In this document: in pieces, positions 16,921-26,199 of the stretch
Layout of the letters: each line of letters starts with the position of its first letter
Position numbering within the stretch: the stretch's first letter is position 1
Source: Candidatus Baldrarchaeota archaeon
GTDB taxonomy: Archaea; Asgardarchaeota; Baldrarchaeia; Baldrarchaeales; DXJG01
Reading direction: 5' to 3'
DNA length: 64,000 nt
Assembly: GCA_019056805.1 (NCBI GenBank)
Contig: DXJG01000001.1
Coordinates: 62,001-126,000 of the forward strand
Made by a program: the position numbers and the translations under genes
The notes under the pieces: generated by a model
What the model was told of the DNA's origin: nothing
The model's input: only the letters and a program-made list of their open reading frames with translations
The model's database searches: none

Positions 16921-18141
16921 TTACATCCCTCTTACAGCAGTATCAACGCAATCTTCTAATTTTGCTATTCCAACATCTAGTTTTTCTAGTGCTGTCAAGT
17001 AGTAGCATGCTTTTGCGGAGTTTGTGAGAATCCGCTTTAGTCCCAGCGTTTTTAAAGGAGATACTACTATACAAGTATCGGTAATGATTCTACCACCGGA
17101 TTTTTCTATGATATTTGTGTAACCGATGCGATCTGCGAGTATCTTCACATTAGCAGCAGTTCCGATCCAAAGTTCAAGATCTCTCTTTATTTTCTTTTTT
17201 CTTAACATATGAGCAAGTTTTCTTATTTCTTGGATGCTTGCATGGGGGCATCCTATATATATGAGATCTGGGTTTGAAGTTAGTGCGTATTCGTCAAAAA
17301 TTGATTTTAGATCTTCTTCTTCTATCGATATTTTTTCCATATGATCTTTTTCGCTTTGATATTGTTTTTTATTTAATACGGCTTCTGTTGTGTAGTTTTC
17401 GATGTGAAAAATTGATATACTCCCCGAAGTTGCTAATCCAGCTGATAAAGCTTTTAAATCTTCTACTTTTGGAAGTATTTTGGGATTTGAGAATAAAGGA
17501 ACGCCAGTTCTTATTTTTTTACCAACTAAATAACCTAAGACGCTGTAGTCTGTCGAATTACGTAGTTCTGTCTTTAATTCTATATAATGTGTAGGGAATC
17601 TGTTTTCTTTCAAGTGAAGCCCATAGTAGGCTGTTTTTCCAGTTAGGGCTGATGCAAGGGCTAGAGGGCCGCCTTCTCTGTTTGTTTTTGCGCCTAGAAC
17701 CGAGTTAGCGTATGTTACTGCGGAGGATTCTGCCCATGCTATATGTTCATTGTAGTTTGGAGAATTGCCAATTAAATAGGGGATGCAGCTACATGTTGGT
17801 AAAATATCCATTTTCATATATAAGTTGATTATTTTTAGTTGTTTCTCAGCAAATTCCTTTGGAATATTCATCATTGTCCAGTTTTTTAAGTCCATGCCAG
17901 CTGGATTAAGTGTTGATAGTATTTTGCTTCTTCCTCCAGATCTAACTAGGTCCTCTAGGAATTGTATGCCTGGATCACCGATATTCTTATAGGATACTCC
18001 TGAAACTTGTGCACTGTTTACATTAATGAGTTTTTGAGCGCCTAGGGCTTCTCCAACTTTGACAATAAGTCTCATGGCTATTCTGGTAGCTTCTCCATAT
18101 TCTCCTTCGAGCATTTTTTCCTCTTCTTTAGTTAAGAACAT
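16921..18141 (-). CDS. Phosphomevalonate dehydratase large subunit (DUF521, aconitase X catalytic)
   Basis: 406 aa, the normal length. It opens with LTKEEEKMLEGEYGEATRIA and has NSAQVSGVSYKNIGDPG, NPAGMDLKNW, CSCIPYLIGN, WAESSAVTYANSVLGAKTNREGG (split across the window of the active site) and IGCPHAS; cysteines in CSC and IGCPHAS are candidate cluster ligands. With the small subunit it forms a 4Fe-4S dehydratase. The ATG shares its A with the stop codon of the upstream decarboxylase gene, indicating translational coupling. Confidence 0.9.
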   Translation of the reverse strand: MFLTKEEEKMLEGEYGEATRIAMRLIVKVGEALGAQKLINVNSAQVSGVSYKNIGDPGIQFLEDLVRSGGRSKILSTLNPAGMDLKNWTMMNIPKEFAEKQLKIINLYMKMDILPTCSCIPYLIGNSPNYNEHIAWAESSAVTYANSVLGAKTNREGGPLALASALTGKTAYYGLHLKENRFPTHYIELKTELRNSTDYSVLGYLVGKKIRTGVPLFSNPKILPKVEDLKALSAGLATSGSISIFHIENYTTEAVLNKKQYQSEKDHMEKISIEEEDLKSIFDEYALTSNPDLIYIGCPHASIQEIRKLAHMLRKKKIKRDLELWIGTAANVKILADRIGYTNIIEKSGGRIITDTCIVVSPLKTLGLKRILTNSAKACYYLTALEKLDVGIAKLEDCVDTAVRGM

Positions 18142-19484
18142 CAGTTTTCTTCCTCTGTTAAATTATCAATGATTTTTTCTTCTACGGGTATTTTTGCTTT
18201 TTCAAATTTTTCCTTGGGTTTATTGAATGGTCTTGTTGCATCAATTCCCATTTTCGTAGTTAGTAAGGTGACTTGATCTGCAGAGGGATCTAAACTCGAA
18301 CCCCTAACATTTGGTATTATTATTAGATCTTGAGAAGCGTTAAATCTTGTTGCAATCGCCCATTCTACTTCTTCCATATCATAAGGGTTTACATCGTCGT
18401 CAACTACAATAACGTGCTTAAGGCTCGGATGACCTGCAAAGGCAGCCAATATAACGTTTTTTGCATCACCATCAGATTGTTTTCTAATTGAAACAACAGC
18501 ATGTAACCATCCACAGCCACCTAAGGTTAAATACACACCTCTCACATCGGGTACAATTGATTTAACTACATCCCAGATTTTTGCTTCACGGGGAAGACCC
18601 ATTAACAGTTTATGTTCGCTGCCTGCAGGCAGAATAGCTTGATAAATAAAATCGTCTTTATTAAGATAGATTTTTTCTATTTTTATTACAGGTTGTTTTC
18701 TCACAATGTCGTATGTACCTGTTAAATCGACGAAGGGACCTTCATCAACTTCTTTACCATATAAAATTTTTCCTTCAAGAATTATTTCAGCGCCCACTGG
18801 AACTTCTAGTTCCGTATTTGGACATATAGTTGTCTTTAATGTTCCGTCGAGAAGAGTATTAGCTACATAAAGTTCATTTACACCATATGGAACGGGAGAT
18901 GATGAAGCAATCAGAACTGCTGGATGTACTCCGATAGCAATAGCTACGGGGACGTCCCTTTTCTCTCTCCAATAATTCATTACTATTTTGTGTAAGTGTC
19001 TTGGTACAATTCTTATGGCTAGGTGATTTTTATCAATGACTAACATTCGATGTATTGATGCGTTTTGAAATCCGGTTACCGGGTCTCTTGCAAATACGAT
19101 TCCAGCTGTTATGTATGGTCCAGGGTCTTTTTCGTAATGTGTGAGTATTGGAAGAATATTAATATCTGACGAGTTCCCAATAGGTGTAGAAAAAGGAAAT
19201 TCGATAAGTTTAGGTTTTTTCGGGGATCTTGTAGCATTTATTATTTTTTCATGTAATTTGTCAACAGTTGTCTTTAAAGCCTTACAAATTTTCTCTCTAG
19301 TGCTACAAATATTTGCTACCAAAAAACCTTGTTTTTGTTTAATCTTTTGGAAATAGAGTGCTGGACCACTATCAAATTTTTTAATAACGGCTGCCACTTC
19401 ATACTTTGCACTCAATTCCTTTCTAATGACTAACAATTCTCCTTTGTCTTGTTCTAATTCCATTATAAAATTTCTTAGGCTCAT
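18141..19484 (-). CDS. UbiD-family decarboxylase (anhydromevalonate phosphate decarboxylase)
   Basis: About 447 aa. UbiD hallmarks: FPFSTPIGNSSDINILPILTHYEKDPG, IHRMLVID, RIVPRHLHK, AIGVHPAVLIASS, and the acidic EVPVGAEIILEG with DEGPFVDLTGTYD. These enzymes need prenylated FMN made by UbiX, encoded just upstream. In the archaeal mevalonate pathway a UbiD homologue decarboxylates trans-anhydromevalonate phosphate to isopentenyl phosphate. GGAGAGG precedes ATG 19484, which gives a four-base overlap with ubiX and is preferred to the Met four codons earlier. Confidence 0.9.
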   Translation of the reverse strand: MSLRNFIMELEQDKGELLVIRKELSAKYEVAAVIKKFDSGPALYFQKIKQKQGFLVANICSTREKICKALKTTVDKLHEKIINATRSPKKPKLIEFPFSTPIGNSSDINILPILTHYEKDPGPYITAGIVFARDPVTGFQNASIHRMLVIDKNHLAIRIVPRHLHKIVMNYWREKRDVPVAIAIGVHPAVLIASSSPVPYGVNELYVANTLLDGTLKTTICPNTELEVPVGAEIILEGKILYGKEVDEGPFVDLTGTYDIVRKQPVIKIEKIYLNKDDFIYQAILPAGSEHKLLMGLPREAKIWDVVKSIVPDVRGVYLTLGGCGWLHAVVSIRKQSDGDAKNVILAAFAGHPSLKHVIVVDDDVNPYDMEEVEWAIATRFNASQDLIIIPNVRGSSLDPSADQVTLLTTKMGIDATRPFNKPKEKFEKAKIPVEEKIIDNLTEEEN

Positions 19485-20047
19485 TTTCCTCTCCACCTTC
19501 TATATAAATCATGTTGAATACCTAATACGTCAAGAATTTTTCCTACTACAAAATTTACAAGGTCTTCAATAGTTTTTGGTTCATGATAAAATCCTGGCAT
19601 TGCAGGAATTATTATTGCACCAGCCTCAGCTGCTTTAACCATATTTCTGAGATGAATGATCGATAAAGGAGTTTCCCGAGGAACGAGAATTAATGGGCGT
19701 TTTTCTTTTAACATACAATCAGCAACCCTGACAATAAGATTGTCCGCATAACCACTAGCTATGGCAGCAAGAGTTTTCATGCTACATGGCACAATGACCA
19801 TTCCACTTACTTGATACGATCCACTGGCAATGGGAGCTGTAAGATCGGATGGAGTATAAACGAAATCAGCAAATTTTTCAATTTCCTTTACATTCAATTT
19901 TAGTTCATGTTTAATAATTACTTTAGCCGGGTCCGAAATAATTAAATGCGTACTTATCTTCAAATGCCTTAAAACTTTTAAAAGATGAACACCATATATC
20001 ACTCCACTTGCACCAGTTAATGCCACAACTAGTTCCAAATTAATCAC
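19481..20047 (-). CDS. ubiX: Flavin prenyltransferase UbiX
   Basis: 188 aa. Flavoprotein motifs VVALTGASGVIYGVHLLKVL at the N-terminus, VIVPCSMKTLAAIASGYADN in the middle and LVPRETPLSIIHLRNM with AAEAGAIIIPAMPGFYH. It prenylates FMN with dimethylallyl phosphate to make the cofactor for UbiD enzymes. It overlaps its neighbours by four bases on each side, so the unit behaves as one operon. In archaea this gene is a regular partner of the mevalonate decarboxylase. Confidence 0.95.
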   Translation of the reverse strand: MINLELVVALTGASGVIYGVHLLKVLRHLKISTHLIISDPAKVIIKHELKLNVKEIEKFADFVYTPSDLTAPIASGSYQVSGMVIVPCSMKTLAAIASGYADNLIVRVADCMLKEKRPLILVPRETPLSIIHLRNMVKAAEAGAIIIPAMPGFYHEPKTIEDLVNFVVGKILDVLGIQHDLYRRWRGK

Positions 20048-20403
20048 AATCCCTTCAATCTTTTGATTAGGTTGTCAACACATTTAATCACGATTCTGTA
20101 TTTTTCCATATCTTTTTCCTTCAAGTTAACTATTGCTAAGACAGCCGTACCAAGCTCTATAGCCAGTCTTTCAGCAATAGCACGAGCAATAACTTCTCCT
20201 TTAATGTCGAAAGCCGTAAGTAACGATGATATAGCTTTTTTCCCGATTTCAGGTAGTTTGGATGGAGTTGCAAGTACAAGAGTGCCCATTTTATACGTGG
20301 TGTCAGTAACAACGACCACCACTCCGTTGTCAAGTTTTACACCTAATACAGAAACACAATAACCCTTTTCCTCAGTTTTTTCTTCAAAAATTATTTCAGA
20401 CAT
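20044..20403 (-). CDS. Small archaeal protein of unknown function
   Basis: 119 aa. GGAGATG six bases ahead favours ATG 20403 over an upstream Met that would overlap the preceding gene. Beta-rich start (EKGYCVSVLGVKLDNGVVVVVTD), then LVLATPSKLPEIGKKAISSLL and a helical end. Size and pattern faintly recall small proteasome-assembly-chaperone-like proteins, but I cannot support that. It overlaps ubiX by four bases, so it is translated with the mevalonate operon; a direct role there is only inference. Confidence 0.6.
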   Translation of the reverse strand: MSEIIFEEKTEEKGYCVSVLGVKLDNGVVVVVTDTTYKMGTLVLATPSKLPEIGKKAISSLLTAFDIKGEVIARAIAERLAIELGTAVLAIVNLKEKDMEKYRIVIKCVDNLIKRLKGL

Positions 20404-20407
20404 ATTT

Positions 20408-21208
20408 TCATCTCCATTTTTCATGTTGTTTCTCCATAATTTTTACTGCTTCTTTTAATGATATTTCACCTCTAGCAACTTTCTCTGCAAGATCCCAGTC
20501 TATAGTTAGTTTTCCACCCGACATCAATCTACTCTTTGCTTGAATATACTTTATTTCACCTGGTTTCAGCGATATTTCAACATGGTCAAGATCTACAACT
20601 TCTCCCCTCTTTTTGGATATTAGTATGGCAGCAGTGATATCTCTCCTTGTAGTTTTAGCTCTAGCTAGGGTAGTATATGTTTCATCAACAATTTCGTAAG
20701 TAGCTTGAAGCGAAACATCCTTGAAGTATCTGAAAAGACGTCTTTGATGCAGCGGAGATCCATTACCAACTCTTATAATCAAGGTTCCGTCCGAAAACGA
20801 ATTTAAAGCCTTTTGTACAAGATTAATATATTCAATAACTTCATACGGCGAGTAGAATAAGCTTGCATCAATTATCTTTCCTCCCAAAGCTACAACAGCA
20901 CCATACACATCTCCAGGATCTATACCTACTATGATCGGGACTTTGTTTCTACATTCGGCCAATAAAGCTTTAACTTTCAAAATAGCTGCTTTTATATCCT
21001 CTTCATCAAAGTCGATCGCGATAATGTAGGCATTAGCGTTAGGAGATACTTTTTCTACTTCTTTTTTACTGGTTAAGATAATAGTTACGTCAGAAGGGAT
21101 TTTTTCTCCTGGAACTAAACTATAAAATGGAATACCAAGTTCCTTTAGTCTTTTTACAACCAAATGAAATATTTTTGGCTGTTCTGTTACTACTGCTACT
21201 TTTGACAT
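20408..21208 (-). CDS. RNase H/RuvC-fold protein of unknown function
   Basis: 266 aa from ATG 21208 (277 from 21241). After an N-terminal alpha/beta region (SKVAVVTEQPKIFHLVVKRL) comes IVGIDPGDVYGAVVALGGKI, the first strands and Asp of an RNase H-like fold, and later LIIRVGNGSPLHQRRLFRYF and VDETYTTLARA, which look like the second and third acidic positions. A Holliday-junction-like or other nuclease is possible. It is the first gene of the leftward unit ending with the mevalonate genes; divergent to radB. Confidence 0.6.
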   Translation of the reverse strand: MSKVAVVTEQPKIFHLVVKRLKELGIPFYSLVPGEKIPSDVTIILTSKKEVEKVSPNANAYIIAIDFDEEDIKAAILKVKALLAECRNKVPIIVGIDPGDVYGAVVALGGKIIDASLFYSPYEVIEYINLVQKALNSFSDGTLIIRVGNGSPLHQRRLFRYFKDVSLQATYEIVDETYTTLARAKTTRRDITAAILISKKRGEVVDLDHVEISLKPGEIKYIQAKSRLMSGGKLTIDWDLAEKVARGEISLKEAVKIMEKQHEKWR

Positions 21209-21312
21209 ATAGGCACTACTCCGTCTTCTGCAAAGTTTCATAGATAAGTTTCACAGTTAAATATATTTGTTTTTAATTTTATTACTGAATACTAAAACGG
21301 GGAAATGATATA

Positions 21313-21984
21313 ATGGTCGATCTTTTGACTACTGGTTGTGAGAGATTAGACGAATTGTTAGGTGGAGGATTACCTATTGGACATATAAGTCACATTTATG
21401 GTCCAGCAGGAACTGGGAAAACAACGTTTGCGCTTCAATGTTCCGCTAACTTAGCTTTAGGCGGATGGAAAACTATATTTGTGGATACTGAGAATTCTTT
21501 CTCAGTTGAGAGACTTGAACAAATTTCCAGGGACGCTTTTCAATCTGTAATGAAGAAAATAATCTTATTTCGACTCTCTAGTTTCGTTGAACAGTCTGAA
21601 TTAATCGACATTCTCGATGAAATTATCGATAAAGAGGTTCGTCTTATAGTTTTTGACACCATAACTGGACTGTATCGCGCAGAACTATTAGAATATAGAA
21701 ATACACATATTCTACAACATGAGCTTAATCGACAATTAGCCTTTCTTTTCAAGATCTCTAAACGAAAAAATGTAGCAGTTCTTTTAACAAACCAAGTCAA
21801 AGCTGTTTTTGACGAGGAGAATTTAGAACCTGTAGCTTCTAATATCGTAAATTGGTGGGCTAGTGTTGTTGTTAGTTTCATTCGGGATGAGAGAATTAAG
21901 CGAAAAGCAGAAATAGTAAAGCACTATAAAAAGCCTATAGGCACTTCAGCAATTTTCTCCATAGTATCGAGCGGCTTAGTGTGA
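21313..21984 (+). CDS. radB: DNA repair protein RadB
   Basis: 223 aa, a RecA-fold paralogue lacking the N-terminal helix-hairpin-helix domain of RadA. Walker A is GPAGTGKTTFA (about residue 37), Walker B is RLIVFDTITGLYR, and LLTNQVKAVFDE corresponds to the L2 region. The N-terminus TTGCERLDELLGGGLPIGHI is standard. RadB modulates RadA recombination. GGGGAAATGATATA precedes the ATG. It is followed 12 bases later by carS on the same strand. Confidence 0.93.
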   Translation: MVDLLTTGCERLDELLGGGLPIGHISHIYGPAGTGKTTFALQCSANLALGGWKTIFVDTENSFSVERLEQISRDAFQSVMKKIILFRLSSFVEQSELIDILDEIIDKEVRLIVFDTITGLYRAELLEYRNTHILQHELNRQLAFLFKISKRKNVAVLLTNQVKAVFDEENLEPVASNIVNWWASVVVSFIRDERIKRKAEIVKHYKKPIGTSAIFSIVSSGLV

Positions 21985-21996
21985 TGGTGACAAGAG

Positions 21997-22557
21997 ATGA
22001 TACCTTTATGGCTAGAGATATTAGCGGCTCTGTGGTTTATTCTGCCAGCATATGTTGCAAATGCTTTTGCTGTTGTCTTTAGTGGAGGACCTCCTATAGA
22101 TTTCGGTAAATTTTTCATTGATGGAAAAAGGGTTTTTGGCGATGGAAAAACTGTTAGAGGATTCATAGGTGGAGTTTTCATGGGTATCGTGATAGGTATA
22201 CTTCAATTATTTACATCGTCATACATCCTGAAACTAATTTCCCTCTACTATGTTATGGACGCAAATGAAATATTTCTTATTCAAGTATCTATTTCGAGAA
22301 TTTGTTTCCTTTCTTTTGGTGCATTAATGGGTGATCTTATCGGTTCATTTATAAAAAGAAGATTTGGTTTGAAGCGAGGAGCACCCGCACCTATATTAGA
22401 TCAATTAGATTTCCTTTTAGGAGCGTTACTTTTTGTCAGTTTGATAAAACCTTTACAATTAAAATATATCATAATTCTGGTGATAGTAACACCTGTAATC
22501 CATTTATGTGCAAATGGTATAGGTTATGTACTTAAATTAAAAAAGGAACCGTGGTGA
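21997..22557 (+). CDS. carS: CDP-archaeol synthase CarS
   Basis: 186 aa integral membrane protein with about five hydrophobic segments. The signature FGKFFIDGKRVFGDGKTVRG and the later RRFGLKRGAPAPILDQLDFLLG are those of CarS, which transfers CMP from CTP to digeranylgeranylglyceryl phosphate in archaeal phospholipid synthesis. Downstream of radB and probably co-transcribed; convergent with the following membrane-protein gene six bases away. Confidence 0.93.
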   Translation: MIPLWLEILAALWFILPAYVANAFAVVFSGGPPIDFGKFFIDGKRVFGDGKTVRGFIGGVFMGIVIGILQLFTSSYILKLISLYYVMDANEIFLIQVSISRICFLSFGALMGDLIGSFIKRRFGLKRGAPAPILDQLDFLLGALLFVSLIKPLQLKYIIILVIVTPVIHLCANGIGYVLKLKKEPW

Positions 22558-22563
22558 GATATT

Positions 22564-22989
22564 TTATCTTTTTCTTCCAAATAGACCAGGCGCTTTTTTG
22601 AAAAGTAGCCAATTTAGCCCAACATATCCTACAAATGTCAGCACTATTCCTATTAATAGTAGAGTTTTTGCATACTCTGGTCTATACACATGTTTAGTAC
22701 TTTGATAAATTATTACGAATCCTATGAACCCAATAACTAGAAAGGCAAAAGCAACGATGCCTTCAATTACTGTTTGTTGAGCTAATTGTCCTACGACCAT
22801 AAATCCTTGTGGTAGCGACTTATAGTTTACAATAACGTACATGCCTCCGCTAAGTACAAACAAGATGAAGGACATCGCAACTATGAAAAGGGACTCCGAT
22901 GATGGTGTTTTTCTAGGTATCTTTAATCTGGGTTTTTCTAATCGTAACCTAGGTTTTTTTAATATTTTTGGCCACCATAGACGGACCAA
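22564..22989 (-). CDS. Small membrane protein, archaeal conserved hypothetical
   Basis: About 141 aa. TTG 22989 has GGAGGG at the correct distance and begins VRLWWPKILKKPRLRLEKPR, a strongly basic cytoplasmic-type tail; the frame opens further upstream to 23058 but without a binding site. Three transmembrane segments follow (SLFIVAMSFILFVLSGGMYV; IVAFAFLVIGFIGFVIIYQ; TLLLIGIVLTFVGYVGLNWL). I do not recognise the family with certainty. Three spans after a basic tail could suit an accessory subunit of a membrane complex. Confidence 0.55.
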   Translation of the reverse strand: MVRLWWPKILKKPRLRLEKPRLKIPRKTPSSESLFIVAMSFILFVLSGGMYVIVNYKSLPQGFMVVGQLAQQTVIEGIVAFAFLVIGFIGFVIIYQSTKHVYRPEYAKTLLLIGIVLTFVGYVGLNWLLFKKAPGLFGRKR

Positions 22990-23129
22990 TCGAAACCCTC
23001 CACGACAACAACTTATGTTCTGTATACAAATTTCTGAGTTTATAAGGATATCTTCCATAAAACTGCATGATCACACACAACCCTAATAGTCAAGAATTCT
23101 ATTACACGCCCCATTAGAAAAACTCATAA

Positions 23130-24131
23130 GTGTATGTGATACCGATAAAAATAGAAATAAGTGGAGGGTTCAAAATTTCCAAGGAAAAGAAAAAGACTAA
23201 GGACCTAATGGATTTACCCGGCGTTGGACCATCCATAGCCAAGAAGCTAAGTGAAGCAGGGTACAAAAATATAGCTTCAATAGCTGTTGCGACACCTTCC
23301 GAACTTGCCGCCGCTGTCGATATTGGCCAAGCGACAGCCCAGAAAATTATTGAGGCGGCAAGAAAGACTTTAGAATTTGGTTTTGAAACCGCCGATAAGA
23401 TTTACGAGCGGAGACAACATGTTGGAAAAATAACCACTGGATCCAAGAACTTAGATAGATTACTTGGAGGAGGAATAGAAACCCAAGCAATAACTGAAGT
23501 CTTTGGAGCTTATAGAACAGGCAAAACGCAACTTGCACATCAATTAGCTGTAAGTGTACAGTTACCTCCTGACAAGGGAGGATTAGAGGGGAAAGCTGTC
23601 TACATAGATACTGAAGGAACCTTTAGACCAGAGAGAATATACCAAATGGCTCAAGCACTAGGCCTTGACACCAAACAAGCATTAAAAAACATCATATATG
23701 CAAGAGCTTACAATTCCGATCATCAAATGTTGTTAGCTCAACAAGCACAAGAAATAATATCCGAACAAAACGTAAAACTCCTAATAATTGATTCAATAAT
23801 GTCCCATTTCAGGGCAGAATATCCAGGAAGAGAAATGTTGGCAGAACGCCAACAAAAACTAAACAAACACTTACACACATTACAGAGAATTGCTGATATT
23901 GAAAATATAGCTATATTCGTAACAAATCAGGTAATGGCTAGGCCTGATGTATTTTTCGGCGATCCAACTGAGCCAGTGGGTGGCCACGTACTAGCTCATG
24001 TACCCCAAACGCGGCTATATCTAAGACGCAGCAAGGACAATAGAAGAATATGTAGACTTGTAGATTCTCCATACCTACCCGAGGGAGAAGTAGTCTTTGT
24101 AATAGTTGAAGAAGGAATTCGAGACCCCTAA
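23130..24131 (+). CDS. radA: DNA repair and recombination protein RadA
   Basis: Up to 333 aa. N-terminal helix-hairpin-helix [17 protein letters not shown], linker [20 protein letters not shown], Walker [10 protein letters not shown], Walker [22 protein letters not shown]2 [14 protein letters not shown] and C-terminal [11 protein letters not shown]. The P-loop reads more like eukaryotic Rad51 (RTGKTQ) than the GEFGSGKT common in archaea. Start is unsettled: GTG 23130 has no binding site, whereas a clean GGAGGG at 23163-23168 sits six bases before an in-frame ATT at 23175. Confidence 0.93.
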   Translation: MYVIPIKIEISGGFKISKEKKKTKDLMDLPGVGPSIAKKLSEAGYKNIASIAVATPSELAAAVDIGQATAQKIIEAARKTLEFGFETADKIYERRQHVGKITTGSKNLDRLLGGGIETQAITEVFGAYRTGKTQLAHQLAVSVQLPPDKGGLEGKAVYIDTEGTFRPERIYQMAQALGLDTKQALKNIIYARAYNSDHQMLLAQQAQEIISEQNVKLLIIDSIMSHFRAEYPGREMLAERQQKLNKHLHTLQRIADIENIAIFVTNQVMARPDVFFGDPTEPVGGHVLAHVPQTRLYLRRSKDNRRICRLVDSPYLPEGEVVFVIVEEGIRDP

Positions 24132-24167
24132 GAGTTTACCAATTAAATTAGCAAAGTTTGTTGAACA

Positions 24168-24980
24168 TTAGCATGAAGGGGAGTAACTGCAACCTTTTCC
24201 TTTTTTAAATTTCTGATGAATGAAGTTTTTAAAAATAGACATGTAAAGACATTCACCAGGGGATATTAACATACTTTCAAGATAAACAGGTTGATCGGTA
24301 AAAGTAACCGGAGCATTTCTAATTAGGACAGCTGGAGTTCTTTCTCCAGCTTCTCCCATAAGTATTTGTGCAGCTGAAGCCAAATCATCAGCTAAAGCAC
24401 GCATTGTTATCACCAACGGTTTTCCAAAGATGTCTAACTTTCCTCTCTCATCAGATACAGGGATAAAACCAGCTACGCCCAAAGCAATACCTATAGTACC
24501 CAATCTAAGCGGTTGAGTCCTACTATCGGCAATTATAACCCCGATTTTTTTCCCAGTTTTTTCAAATATTCTTCTTCGAATTTCTTCAGCGGTTTTCATA
24601 GGATCTTCGGGAAGCAAAACAACACATCCGGGTGGAGCGTTAGATTTATCGATGCCAGCGTTGGCTATTAAAATACCATGTCTTAAAGTTAGAATAACGT
24701 GGGGAATTCCTCCAAGAATTTCATCAGCTTCCCGTAAAATTAATTCAGCTAGTTCCGGGGTAACATCGTATTTTTTTGCTAATTCTATGGCTTTAGGACT
24801 GGGCTGTACCTTATCCAGTTTTATAATTCTTCCTTCAGCTGTTGAGACGGCAGTTTCTGCTAAAACTAAGATATCCTTATCATATATTTTTTCTCCAATT
24901 CCCTTTAGAGCTTCAAGCACTACATCTACTATATCATCACCTGGAGTAATGATTCTAGTTTTTATCGGTATAAGTTTCAT
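24168..24980 (-). CDS. cofE: Coenzyme F420-0:L-glutamate ligase CofE
   Basis: About 270 aa. Motifs: IPIKTRIITPGDDIVDVVLEAL, DKDILVLAETAVSTAEGR, TLRHGILIANAGIDKSNAP, IGVIIADSRTQPLRLGTIG and GEAGERTPAVLIRN. CofE adds gamma-linked glutamates to F420-0 using GTP. Its presence shows the organism makes F420, the hydride carrier of the archaeal methyl branch. ATG 24980 has GAGG at workable spacing; Mets 24986 and 24995 are alternatives. It overlaps folP by 26 bases, so the two pathways for one-carbon cofactors are co-expressed. Confidence 0.92.
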   Translation of the reverse strand: MKLIPIKTRIITPGDDIVDVVLEALKGIGEKIYDKDILVLAETAVSTAEGRIIKLDKVQPSPKAIELAKKYDVTPELAELILREADEILGGIPHVILTLRHGILIANAGIDKSNAPPGCVVLLPEDPMKTAEEIRRRIFEKTGKKIGVIIADSRTQPLRLGTIGIALGVAGFIPVSDERGKLDIFGKPLVITMRALADDLASAAQILMGEAGERTPAVLIRNAPVTFTDQPVYLESMLISPGECLYMSIFKNFIHQKFKKGKGCSYSPSC

Positions 24981-26190
24981 AACCATTTTCCTCACATACT
25001 TCCAATATTTGTTTCAAAAGTTTTGCAACAATATTAAGATCAAAAGGCATTTTTTCTAGTTTCTTTAATAATTTTTTATATTGGGCGTAGGTTCCAAAAA
25101 TGATAATGTTTCCTTCTTTTATATGGAAATCTATCATCTCTCTGGGAATAGCAGCATCCCCTCCACATGCTAGCATTTCTTGTTTTATAATTAATGCAGC
25201 TGGAGTACTGACATTTTCAATAAGTGTAGCAAGGTATATAGACTTCTGATTTAATGTTTCGCAAGCTTGTTTGTCAATACCTATTTTAACAAACAAATCC
25301 TGTAAATCATTGAAATAACTTGAGTTGTATAGTAATGTAACTCTTATTTTCCGTCTACTCAAACTCAAAACTTTTCTTCTAATTGCTTCAGCTATTTTCA
25401 CAACTTGCAAAGTTTCCTTAACGTCATGAGTTCTTATTAAATGAGCACCATTGTACACTGCAATAGCCGTCGCCGCTAAGCTGCCAATTAACCTTTCACT
25501 AGGATCTTCAAGATTAAGAACCTTTCCAATGAACGATTTTCTTGAAACTCCAACCAAAATAGGCCTGCAAAGAAATCTCAATCTACTCAAATTTCTAAGG
25601 ATATAAAGATCTTCAGAAACACTTTTTCCAAAACCAATACCTGGATCCACAACAATACTTTCCTCGGGGATTCCAACATCTGTAGCGATTTGTAAACTTT
25701 TTCTAAGAGCACTTCTTATTTTTGAAATACTTCCTACATCTCCAGGTTTTCTTTCAGCAGCCATAACAATAGTTGACGCATTATATTCAAAAATTGTCTG
25801 AGCCATTTTTTTATCAGCCTTTAACCCACTGACATCATTGATAATTTTTGCCCCTTCTTTCAGCGCAGCTTCTGCAACCTTTGCGCGAAAAGTATCAGCG
25901 CTTATAGGCACATCAACAATTTCACGTAGTACACGTATAGCGAAAACCATTCTCTCCCTTTCTTCTAAAGGCGAAATTTGAGGAACTCCTGGAGCAGTTG
26001 ACATTGCTCCTACATCTATTATATCAACTCCCTCTTCAACCATCTTTATCGCTTTTTTCTCAAGATCTTTTTCTGATTTTACAATAGAGCCTTTATAAAA
26101 AGATTCAGGACTAACATTAACAACTCCAACAACTACTACCCTGGAATCGTCACCCACTGGTATATTGGCAATTTTTCCTTTTATTTTCAT
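24955..26190 (-). CDS. folP: Dihydropteroate synthase-like protein with C-terminal extension
   Basis: 411 aa. The TIM barrel covers residues 1 to about 270: VVVVGVVNVSPESFYKG, DVGAMSTAPGV, KIINDVSGL, IVVDPGIGFGKSVSED, LVGVSRKSFIG and RTHDV. It would join a pterin to an aminobenzoate-type moiety, here probably on the route to tetrahydromethanopterin. Residues 290 to the end form an extra module with AALIIKQEMLACGGDAAIP and IIFGTYAQYKKLLKKL. GGGGAGA just ahead supports ATG 26190. The coupling with cofE supports a one-carbon cofactor role. Confidence 0.85.
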   Translation of the reverse strand: MKIKGKIANIPVGDDSRVVVVGVVNVSPESFYKGSIVKSEKDLEKKAIKMVEEGVDIIDVGAMSTAPGVPQISPLEERERMVFAIRVLREIVDVPISADTFRAKVAEAALKEGAKIINDVSGLKADKKMAQTIFEYNASTIVMAAERKPGDVGSISKIRSALRKSLQIATDVGIPEESIVVDPGIGFGKSVSEDLYILRNLSRLRFLCRPILVGVSRKSFIGKVLNLEDPSERLIGSLAATAIAVYNGAHLIRTHDVKETLQVVKIAEAIRRKVLSLSRRKIRVTLLYNSSYFNDLQDLFVKIGIDKQACETLNQKSIYLATLIENVSTPAALIIKQEMLACGGDAAIPREMIDFHIKEGNIIIFGTYAQYKKLLKKLEKMPFDLNIVAKLLKQILEVCEENGYETYTDKN

Positions 26191-26199
26191 TCTCCCCAC

